Below are positions 25,401 to 34,117 of a DNA stretch of 64,000 bases, piece by piece. Both the position numbers and the translations under genes were made by a program. The stretch covers positions 930,001 through 994,000 of the forward strand of contig OX638371.1 in NCBI GenBank assembly GCA_951812925.1. Reading direction: 5' to 3'. This stretch comes from Calliopum simillimum. Taxonomy: Eukaryota; Arthropoda; Insecta; Diptera; Lauxaniidae. The notes under the pieces were generated by a model. The model saw only the letters and a program-made list of their open reading frames with translations, did no database searches and was not told the origin of the DNA. How positions within the stretch are numbered: position 1 is the first letter of the stretch; each line of letters begins with the position of its first letter.

Positions 25401-26340
25401 TAGTGGGGTATGGCAAGCAACGATGATCGAAAAATAAAAGTATGTGTGTAAGTATGTGTGCTTTTTAAATAAGTTGTTTTGGGATGATGTCAAGGACATC
25501 ATCATTGGAGGGGTGGGCATGCTACAGGCAGGAACATTTTGCCTGAGGATATTGGGTTTGGTTATTTTGGGGTATTTTTCTTTTTTTTGCGTTTTCGTAA
25601 TTTTTTTTGAGGAATAAATTTTGAAGTTCTAGCTTTTTGTGATTTATTTAAATTTATTTTGAAATTATGGTTCAGTTTTCTGGCCTGATTTTCATTTTTT
25701 TGATTTTTTTTTGATGGGTCGTACCTCCCCTGAGGAAAAACCTGAGCTAGCCGACGATCACTTCCGGTCATCCACCATGGCGCAGCCAATGAACTTGTAC
25801 TGGTGGTGATAGTTTTTTTTGAGTTGGGGGTAAGGAAAAAAATAGACGCTCAGCCAAAAAAACAAAAAAATAAGAAGGTCGTGCTACATAGTCCCAGAAA
25901 ATCCTGTGACCCGACAAAAATTAACAAGCACAAGGTACAGCAACGAATTGCATTAAAATTTAGTGTTCGCGCCTAAAGAGTTAAGGGATATTTAAAGCTG
26001 TAGTGAAACAATATTCTGAAATCAATTGGCAAGCAAGCAAATGCACAGAACGGTGGTAATATTGGACACTTTTGAAAAATTAAATGTTTTAGCAAACTTC
26101 AAGTCAGCGTTAACAAACTGTTTGCAAAATCCACAGCACTTGCTCAAATCTTCGTAGTGTGTATTTGGGTCCAAAGTTGTCGATTTATCGTTGTTGCTTA
26201 AAAAATCTGATTCTCACTGAAAGAGAATGTGGCCCCTATTGCGATTGTTGATTTGCGTTTAAATCGATTTGTTCTTTTTTACTAGCCCTATCTTCGAAGT
26301 TACAGTACCGATTTCACTAATTTATGTCATATATGTCATT
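22485..26340. other. No gene recognised
   Basis: Frames here are short. The segment 23660-25800 contains homopolymers and short retroelement-like fragments; a minus-strand reading near 25700-25790 has a motif of the WWMTGSDRRLAQVF type that I associate with LTR-element tails. No paired LTRs or polymerase were found. A decayed retroelement is possible, but not shown. Confidence 0.35.
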
Positions 26341-26478
26341 TAGTGCTGGTTCACACGACAAACTAAATTGTCGCGTGAAAGTTATTTTTTGAGGCAAGCG
26401 GTGGATAGCGGTCCCTGCGTTTGCCTACAAATAGTTCTATCGCCTATCAATTTAGTATGTAGTGTGAACCAGCACTTA
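26341..26478. mobile_element. Short MITE
   Basis: Element of 138 bp with ends TAGTGCTGGTTCACAC and TAAGTGCTGGTTCACAC (other strand). Flanks share GTCATT on both sides (26335-26340 and 26481-26486), with a 2-bp offset on the right, so a degraded 6-8 bp duplication is likely. The end fits the hAT pattern. Confidence 0.75.
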
Positions 26479-27185
26479 CAGTCATTTGCAATCACATGGC
26501 AAAAATTTATTCAAATCGGTGTAGAGGCAACGACGTATATGAATAAGATATTCAAATTTTATTCGTTTGACTTACTCGCCGGTCTGTGCAATTTGGTTAG
26601 ACACAACGCTGCGTTTGATTTACTGAAAATTGTATATTAAACAGACGCAGAATTCGAAAAACAAACGTATTTAGACATTTCGTTTGTCCGCTTTCAGCAA
26701 CATTTTATCAATTTTATCAAATTCCACAGACCACAGTAACGAACTGTGTATCTTGATAAAAATATACGTCGTTTGTAGAGGTTTCAAAGATAGGGTTAGT
26801 AGAAACAATCGATGGCCATCACCGCAATGTGACAAAAGTGTTGCCCGACTTAAAATCGTACCTTCATCATTAACTATCGCGAAATAATAATTTTATGGTA
26901 GCCCTGTCGAAATTTTGACAGGCGTCCAGAATTGCAAAACTAAAATGCAACCCTGCCAATAAAACATCCTGAGAATAAAAAAATTTGTTTTATTGGAGAA
27001 ATTGAGAAGAAAATCAAGAAATTTGCTGTTTTATTAACATAAACAAAATTAAGTTTAGAAAATCGATGTGTAGGAATTGGCGGATCAATGATTAATATCG
27101 GCAGTAGAAAAATTAATTGGTCAACAAGAAGAAGGAACGTGTGAATAAATTTCTTCCGCCTGTGTAGTTTAGTTATTGCAAAACA
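26479..27185 (+). promoter_or_regulatory. elgi upstream region
   Basis: No gene. This is the presumed promoter and 5' UTR of the RING-finger gene that starts at 27186. No TATA box or initiator could be assigned with confidence. Confidence 0.35.
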
Positions 27186-29007
27186 ATGGGTTACGACTTG
27201 CATCGATTTCAAGGTGAAGTCGACGAGGAGCTAACATGTCCAATATGTTCTGGAGTCTTGGAAGAACCGTTGCAGGTATAGTTCAGTATAACTGGGTTCT
27301 CTATTGTGTTCATAAATCGCTTTATTGTTTAGGCTGCAATGTGCGAGCATGCTTTCTGTCGCGGCTGTATTAACGAATGGCTATCCCGTCAACCTACGTG
27401 TCCCGTTGATCGCAATTCTCTGACAACAGCAAATCTTCGTGCAGTCCCTAGAATTTTGAGGAATTTACTATCACGGTAAGCAATAATTAAAAAAAGGAAA
27501 TGTCTATACGGGGCGTTCCGCGTACGCGAAAACTCCTCTCTCTCTCTCAATTTACTCAATTAGCGTACGCGAAACTCAATTAGCGTACGCGAAATCCAGT
27601 GAAGTTTTTTCCCCCGGGGGACTTGATTAATTTATGTACTGATCCGCGGCCGAAGGCCGCCGCGAAGCCGGTGTTGGATGTCTGACGGGTTAAAATCCTG
27701 AGCTGCGGCCGCAGGCCGCCCACTTACCCCTACTTTTATGTAAAATTACTGTTGCAACGAAGATGCGTCCCGGGGGAAAAAACTTCACTGGATTTCAATT
27801 ATAATTGAGTTAATTGAGAGAGAGAGAGGAGTTTTCGCGTACGCGGAACGCCCCGTATAGACAGACTCTTAAAAAAAAGCATCAATTTGTAGATTTTGTT
27901 ATACCCAACAAATGAATTAGAAGTGAAAATGTTTCACACCCGGCTCAACAAACAATTTTCTTCGTGATTAAAGCACATATCTACTACTTTTATATGAACC
28001 ACGGGAGTTTTTTTTTTTTTTGCTATTCTTAATTCTGTCCCAATTTTCATTACATTCCCTTACAAATTTTTTTTTTTTTCTCTATTATGGAATGTACACA
28101 ATCATTTGTTTGAGTAATGTCTTTGATCCATTAGTTTTTATATCGTTCTACAGTCTTTCAATTAGCTGTGAGAATGCTGCATATGGGTGCACTCTTGTCT
28201 TGAAGTTGGATGCACTGAATTCGCATTTAGAAGAATGCGAACATAATCCGAAGAGACCACTACCTTGTGAAAAAGGCTGTGGTTTTGTTATTCCCAAGGA
28301 CGAACTCAAAGATCATAATTGCGTACGAGAGTTGCGCACAATGATACATACACAACAGCAGAAATTAGTAGAATTCAAATCCGAAATTGCAGATCAGAAT
28401 TTAACAATCAATGAACTTAAGAGAGAACTACAGCTTTTTAAAGATTTTATGCGAGCAATGCGTGTTTCTAATCCAGCAATGCGTGCCATTGCCGATCAAA
28501 TGGAACGTGATGAAGTAATTAGGTGGAGCAGCACTCTTGCAAGGGCAAGAGTCACTCGCTGGGGTGGTATGATCTCAACTCCCGACGATGCTTTACAAGT
28601 AAAATGATATGAATTTTGAAAATTATTTACATTGAATCAATAAATTATTCCTGATATTAGATGATGATTAAACGTGCTCTATCAGAGTCCGGTTGTCCGC
28701 CGCACATTCTTGATAACCTTATGGAAAACTGCCATGAGCGCCGTTGGCCACACGGCCTTAGCTCTTTGGAAACAAGACAGAATAATCGTAGAATTTATGA
28801 TAATTATATATGTCGACGCATTCCTGGTCAGTATACACAACATACAAGAAATCTAGACTATCAATCTGCTAAAAGGTGTTGATGATTTTATTTTCACTTC
28901 AAGGTAAACAAGCTGTCCTTGTCCTTAGCTGCGATAACACCCATATGTCTGAAGATGTTATGGTTGAACCTGGCTTGGTTATGATATTTGCTCATGGCAT
29001 AGAATGA
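27186..29007 (+). CDS. elgi: RING E3 ubiquitin ligase, Nrdp1/RNF41 homologue (Drosophila elgi)
   Basis: Five coding exons: 27186-27275, 27333-27475, 28154-28598, 28661-28826 and 28904-29007. All have GT-AG borders and in-phase joins, giving 315 residues; human RNF41 has 317. The N-terminal RING finger starts CPIC and continues CEHAFCRGCINEW and CPVD (about residues 18-57). A TRAF-type zinc-finger segment follows (CENAAYGC ... CEHNPKRPLPCEKGCG), then a coiled coil (about 135-180) and the conserved C-terminal substrate-binding domain (ARVTRWGGMISTP ... EPGLVMIFAHG). The family attaches ubiquitin to client proteins such as ErbB3 in mammals; the Drosophila gene is known from oocyte meiotic timing. 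Intron 2 carries a foldback insertion (27496-27868) and is otherwise normal. An AATAAA signal lies at 29084-29089. The gene appears intact. Confidence 0.96.
27496..27868. mobile_element. Foldback element B, copy 2, in elgi intron 2
   Basis: Element of 373 bp with 9-bp duplications TTAAAAAAA at 27487-27495 and 27869-27877. It is nearly identical to the copy at 19356-19731, including the 100-bp arms and GC-rich core. The right arm has a small rearrangement: a TTATAATTG stretch stands where copy 1 has CGTACGCTAATTG. It starts about 20 bp after the 5' splice site of elgi intron 2, but leaves the splice sites untouched. Confidence 0.94.
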
Positions 29008-29083
29008 ACGCCTTAACTTTCAATTTAACACTTATCGATTTCATTAATATATGTTATAAGAGTATTATGACTTAATTGACTTA

Positions 29084-29089
29084 AATAAA
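29084..29089 (+). promoter_or_regulatory. Poly(A) signal of elgi
   Basis: AATAAA 77 bp after the elgi stop codon. It places the 3' end of the transcript near 29105, about 150 bp from the stop codon of the convergent Fanzor gene. Confidence 0.6.
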
Positions 29090-29170
29090 TTTTATTTTTA
29101 TGTATGTATATCTTGTATTTACGTTTTTAAAATTAAACTATTGTTATTATTTCTCATTCCACATAACCCT

Positions 29171-29204
29171 TTCAGACCCGTCATACACAGTTGTGTTATC
29201 TGAA
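29171..29204 (-). other. Candidate 3' structured RNA of the Fanzor locus
   Basis: The sequence can fold as a stem TTCAGA/TCTGAA around an inner ACAC/GTGT hairpin. It lies 48 bp past the Fanzor stop codon on the minus strand. TnpB and Fanzor guide RNAs (omega RNAs) are transcribed from the end of the gene and the element's right end, so this is where a scaffold hairpin would be expected. The hairpin is seen; a guide-RNA role is inference. The element's end, and so the guide start, is not defined. Confidence 0.25.
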
Positions 29205-29252
29205 TCCGAGCAGAGTTAAACCATTTTTCCTTTTGATCAAAAAGAGAAACGG

Positions 29253-30800
29253 TCAAGTAGACACATTTTCCTCGGTAGGAGCAATAGTGTTACTTTTGTA
29301 TTTTTGGAAATTTTCGTGTTTTTGTGTCCCACTAATTATGCAGTCGCCCAGGTACAATATATTTACACCGGCATTAACATCTCGGTTCCAACAAGTATTG
29401 CAATTTGGACAAAATTGATACCTGTGTGGGGACTGAGATGTTTTATTTTCGGGTGATTTGCAATTTGCGCACAACTTTGTTGTCCTGAATTCATTGATGA
29501 ATATGATATCGACATTTCTTCGCTCTTTTAGTGCTTGTATGAATTTACGATGTGGTGTTCGTATGTAACCGCGAATTGGTGAATTTGATGATATTTCCGT
29601 AGACCCAATGCAAATTAAAGTTTGTTCTGCTACATCTCCCGCAAGTTCATTTGTTAACCGCTGACAGGTTTTTTCAACTTGTATGAACTTTTGTAATTTT
29701 AATCGCGTGACTTTTCGTTGACTAAAAATTTTTTGTTTCTCTTGAAAAATTTCCAACTCGTACCGAATATATTCGTCAAGATCGTTGATTGAATTGGAAG
29801 AAAATTTTGTATTTGGCGGACATTTTGAAGTAATTTTTGAAAGTTTGTATTTACGTGAATAAAACCCGCTCATGTGATGATATGTCGAACTTTTCAATTT
29901 TATCGGTTTCCCATTACGCACACCACCGTAGAGCAACCGAAGCCCCGGATCTAGACCAATTTTGTTTATATATTTGGTGCATCTAATTTTCTCCAATTTT
30001 GTCGCTGAAAAATAATCCGTTTGTTTGCAACTTGTCATTTTGTTTTTTTCCTTCTTTTTCTTTAACACACACTTTGTCTTTACCATTGTTTTAGAATTGG
30101 GCTTTTGCATCAGGAATGAAACTGATACACCATCGGTCTGCAGTGAAAAAGCAAATTGGCTTTTCGGTAGTTTAAAGTATTTACACCAATATTCCTCACG
30201 GTTGAAATCCTTCCACGCGCCCTTGAATAATTTTAAAGAACAAAGTAAATTGAAATAAGCAAAAGAATCATAGCGAATATGGTGTGCGCCGTGTTTGAAA
30301 ATGGGTATCATTGAAAAGTTTTTGTAATTGTTGCGCTCGTTGAAGCGTTGGAGATTGAAAAATATTTTTATCGAAGCCCAATAATTTTTTTTATTTTGCA
30401 ACTTTGCAAATTTTTCGCCACGCCATTGCAATTCCTCGGTCATGTGAAGCAGCAAATCCAAATCGGGATCTCGTGACTTTTGGTCCAACTCGTTGTCCTC
30501 GCTGAATAAATAACGAAGAGTATTGTATATTTTTGAGTGGTCTTGTGTGAATTTGCTGAAAAATCTACGCAGCCTTGAATACGCGTGCATCCATATGTTG
30601 TTGTGAAATAGTGTACTGTACTGGTTAGCGGAATCTATGAAGAGATTCGATCTATATGAGCTGTCGTAGAGTGGCAAATGTTGCCTCAATGATGCATATG
30701 TAGCGTCTACAACGTATTTGGGCTTCTTTTTTTGCATGAGATGATAGTAGTAATCGGCAAATTTGATTTCAGAAAAGTCACCAACAGTCCATTTTTTCAT
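29253..30800 (-). CDS. Fanzor (eukaryotic TnpB-type RNA-guided nuclease)
   Basis: Single uninterrupted frame, 515 residues from the ATG at 30800. A TTG one codon upstream is not needed. The C-terminal half fits the published Fanzor signature D-X(125-275)-[TS][TS]-X-X-C4 zinc finger-X(5-50)-RD. RuvC-I aspartate D284 is in GLDPG. T440-T441 precede zinc-finger cysteines C444, C447, C464 and C467, and RuvC-III aspartate D474 is in NRDVNAG. E437, just before the TT pair, is the best candidate for the relocated second acidic residue; E402 is an alternative. The N-terminal 280 residues contain a TDGVSVSF block as in Fanzor proteins and are Lys/Tyr-rich. Known family members cut DNA directed by an RNA from their own 3' flank and travel inside transposons. 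No introns, stops or frameshifts are present. It is convergent with elgi. No transposon ends or separate transposase were found, so a mobile or domesticated state is undecided. Fanzor1 versus Fanzor2 was not settled. Confidence 0.93.
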   Translation of the reverse strand: MKKWTVGDFSEIKFADYYYHLMQKKKPKYVVDATYASLRQHLPLYDSSYRSNLFIDSANQYSTLFHNNIWMHAYSRLRRFFSKFTQDHSKIYNTLRYLFSEDNELDQKSRDPDLDLLLHMTEELQWRGEKFAKLQNKKNYWASIKIFFNLQRFNERNNYKNFSMIPIFKHGAHHIRYDSFAYFNLLCSLKLFKGAWKDFNREEYWCKYFKLPKSQFAFSLQTDGVSVSFLMQKPNSKTMVKTKCVLKKKKEKNKMTSCKQTDYFSATKLEKIRCTKYINKIGLDPGLRLLYGGVRNGKPIKLKSSTYHHMSGFYSRKYKLSKITSKCPPNTKFSSNSINDLDEYIRYELEIFQEKQKIFSQRKVTRLKLQKFIQVEKTCQRLTNELAGDVAEQTLICIGSTEISSNSPIRGYIRTPHRKFIQALKERRNVDIIFINEFRTTKLCANCKSPENKTSQSPHRYQFCPNCNTCWNRDVNAGVNILYLGDCIISGTQKHENFQKYKSNTIAPTEENVST

Positions 30801-30803
30801 CAA

Positions 30804-31317
30804 AGTAAAATGAATGTACCTACAAATGTATGTACAGTAAAATCAATAAATGCCATTGCGACAACATTTCGACAACACAAAAATAAAATCAATTTCACCT
30901 TGAAACTTCGACAAAGAGCGCTGACATTTCGGCAACATCGCGTTGAATCTTATTGAATACGTCCACATTTTTACATGTTGAATAGAGTGCCTTCTTGATG
31001 ACAAAATTTTGCACTTGCTCTTTGTTGTTATTGTTGCAGGGTTCCTTTCGTTTCGGCATCACAGTGCCAAGTGTGACAATGAAATGAAAATTATTGTGAT
31101 TGATTTATTAAAACGAATGAAAAATATTTTTCTACATCAAAAATATTTCAAGGAAAACTTAAATTCAAATTCTCAAGTATAAAATTGTAGAGTTACTATT
31201 TGGTTTACAAAGTTTAACTTGTTTATAAAAATAAAATAATTACAATTCTTACTTAAAAAATTTCGAATACTTTGAGAATAATCGTGAATTAATATTCTCG
31301 CGAATGATTATTCATAA
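30804..31317. other. Upstream flank of the Fanzor gene
   Basis: AT-rich, with short direct repeats ACATTTCGRCAACA near 30866 and 30921. No inverted partner was found in the flank left of the gene, so the element boundary is not identified. Confidence 0.4.
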
Positions 31318-31387
31318 TGGGAGTTATCGTGAACGCACGACAGTCTGAGAAAATTTCCCCGGGAATATTTATTCACGATAACTCCCA
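31318..31387. repeat. Perfect 16-bp inverted repeat
   Basis: TGGGAGTTATCGTGAA (31318-31333) is the exact complement of 31372-31387, with a 38-bp loop containing CCCCGGGG-like sequence. Just outside, a smaller palindrome GAGAATA/TATTCTC occurs (31274-31299). It lies about 520 bp upstream of the Fanzor start and could mark the end or relic of a small element. Confidence 0.7.
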
Positions 31388-31399
31388 ATAAGACACAAT

Positions 31400-33160
31400 T
31401 AAAAATATTAAATTGTGTGATAAAGCTTAAATTCAGGTTTCAATTTTTAAGCTACAAAAAGGAAATTTTTGTTTTCTTATAAAACGTTTCCAAAGGACCG
31501 TTTTTTTCTCTAAAAATCATAAATGGCGAAAATCTTACCAGCAAAGTAACTTCAATTCGCATGAAGAAAAAACCAAAAATGAACAATTCCGGGTTGAAAT
31601 TTATTTCACAATAAGAGATTAGGAATTTCTTCAAAAAACAACGAAACAAAAAATTTTCACTTATTGCGCTAGCTAGACAAAGTCTGTCTTAGTGATATAT
31701 AACACAACAATACACGATTCAGAACTCATTCCACATAATAAAATTGTAAAATTATTAAACAAAGTGTCTTTATGTCACATTTATTGTCCAATTGCAGCAT
31801 ATTACCATGATTAATAGCCTTATCATGTATGACGAACGAATAAAGTGACTGATTTCACTCATTCAGATCAACTGATTAAAACTTTTTATTAAGAACTTAC
31901 TTCATTTTAATTCAAAGAATAAAGTTTGTAAGCATCTGATCATCTCTTAACTTGAAGGATGTTAAACGTTTAAAATCAGTTACTCGATTCGTTTGTGTTA
32001 CATGATACGGCTGTAACTTTAGTTTATAATTTTGGAATACGTAACAAATAAGAAAAAATTCAGTTGTTTTGACTTTACGCAACTTCAATTCAAAACAAAA
32101 ATAGTCATGTGGGATCAAAATTGTTGCTTGTTCAACAAAATTAGATATTAAAACCTTTTTTACCTAATTTTCCTGCACTAATAGAAGGTATACATGAATT
32201 TTTTAGCATTTAAGTAAATTTTCTTTAATGAACCATTAAAATTTATTACGACATATAAATTCAATAATGCTTAACATTCTTAAAAAAAAATCTGCTTAAG
32301 AATCGCTGGCTTAGACCACATGCTTTGATAGGAAGCAAAAACTAGTTTTTGTTTAATAAAAAAAACCTGTCCTACCTGTATGCGTTTGGATATGCTAGAA
32401 ATGAGAAACAGACTTAGGACAACTTGAAATGCATTTTTGTTTTAGCATCGAATTTTTTTATTGATCTTCATTAAGTGATCGTACATACATGCAGCCATTC
32501 AATGCCTAGCGTAACAAGATCTGCCACACCCATTGAGGGATGCAAAAAGTGTAAAAATCTGTAAATTGTGATAAACTCTCCTCACATAATTGTCAATAAC
32601 TTGTACATTTCTTAACCGATTTTCATGCTCACACAACTTTAGGAGAGGTATTGAATTCGGCTATATACTCAAAGTAAATTTTTTCGAATTTGGTAAAAAG
32701 TACTAAATTTACTCCAATTTTAGCACTAAAAACGCTCCGTTACCTACTTTTTTGACCTTCCAAAATATATTATTTGGAAAGAAAAAAAAGTAACTTTCAT
32801 ATGAAAAAGAGGTAAAAATGGTGTGTCTCGCGGCATAGAAGTTATGATTTTTTTGAAAATATAAAAAAAGGACCGGCCCCAAATGGCACATAACTAGAAA
32901 ATTTCTTAACACATTTTCATCTTTCGTGTTTGGTAAAAAGTACTAAATTTATGTAAGAATATTTCAGCAACGAAATTGTGCTAGCAGGGTTGTACATTCT
33001 TTTTTTTTTTTTTTTTTTTGTTAAGTCTGGCTAAAAATGAGAGTGATTTAATGAAAAGCAAACTAGGGTATGAAATCAAGCGGCGAAAGCAATTTCTTAC
33101 ATCAGTGTCTGTTTACACTTGTGGAGCAAGAGACCTTTGAATCCAAATTAGATCATAATC
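31400..33160. other. Gene-free stretch
   Basis: No gene recognised. The block TTTGGTAAAAAGTACTAAATTTA occurs twice in direct orientation, near 32690 and 32930, suggesting an old local duplication. Poly-T run at about 33000-33019. Confidence 0.45.
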
Positions 33161-33163
33161 ACA

Positions 33164-33831
33164 ATGAACGCTTTAGTCGTAACGTGCTCCATTCTGTTAT
33201 ATCTTGTTTTAGTAAAAGCCGAACTTAATGTTAACAGTAGGCGTAATCCTTCTGTTGCTTTGTTGCGTAAGTCAAATTGATGTCATGCTGAGGAAGTTTA
33301 AATTTCAGTTCTTTAATTTTAGCCTCTTCAGGTGCGCCCGTCGACGAAGTTGTCGTTGAATCTTCGCTGCACATTAAGCCCAAACAAAAGCCTAATGTTC
33401 GCAGAATTCGCAGCCTACCTGAACTGCTTAGCTTAGTAATGAGCAATCGAGTTAAACGTAGTCCAGAACGACGCAACCGCTATGGTAGTAATGCTAATGA
33501 ATACGGGCAATCTCAGTCAACAGCAAATGCTGCCGCTAATAGCCATTTTAATGATCAATTTGGATTTGGTGCTAGTGCTGCAAATGCTCAAGCACAAGGA
33601 TTTTCGGCAAAGGGTCCTTCGGGTTCTTTTGGTGCTTCGTCGGCAGGAACGCAAACGCAAAGTTTAACATCAGATAAAAATGGTGGAACACAAAATGCAG
33701 CTGGTGCTTCTTTGGCTCAAACATATACACTCCCAAATGGTCAAACCATTAACTTTGCAAACACAAATAATTTCGCAAATGCACCAGGTGCGAATTCTGC
33801 AAGTCGCGGTAGCGCAGTTCAAATAAATTAA
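33164..33831 (+). CDS. Secreted, furin-type processed Asn/Ala/Gly/Ser-rich protein
   Basis: Two exons, 33164-33266 and 33323-33831, join in phase to give 203 residues. Residues 1-19 form a signal peptide (hydrophobic ILLYLVLV core, end near VKA-E). A basic propeptide follows, ending at the furin-type site RVKR (residues 77-80), then a mature region of 123 residues rich in Asn, Ala, Ser, Gly and Gln, with no cysteine. Signal peptide, propeptide with dibasic cleavage, and low-complexity glycine-rich mature chain is the layout of insect attacin-like immune peptides, but I do not recognise this as attacin or any named family. A poly(A) signal AATAAA lies at 34014-34019. It is convergent with Brr2, the stop codons 287 bp apart. 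Function unknown. Confidence 0.8.
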
Positions 33832-34117
33832 AATCAATTACCGTACGTCAAGTGTTTTGGCAATGGCGGAGTTTTGTCGCGAGCAAAATCAAGTTCATCG
33901 AAAGAGTTAACTGTATACTTACTACACTGATTTACTAATTTAACACATTGGAATTTCTGCAGATTCTAACACAAAGAAATTCAACGACTTCAAAATTTAA
34001 CAGGGTTTTTCTCAATAAAAGCAAAATAATTTTTATAACTAGATATTCTTTATTGGATTGATTTTTTCATGTCCACAGTGTTACAATAAACATTAGTCGT
34101 ATTTATAAAAAGAAAAA

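Noticed and set aside
23660..25800. LTR retrotransposon
   Set aside because: A few tail-like fragments were noticed, but no matching LTR pair, primer site or polymerase was found.
29253..30800. Bacterial contamination (IS605 TnpB)
   Set aside because: The protein has the eukaryotic Fanzor N-terminal region and the RD-type motif, local base composition is that of the fly, and the fly gene elgi ends about 150-250 bp away.
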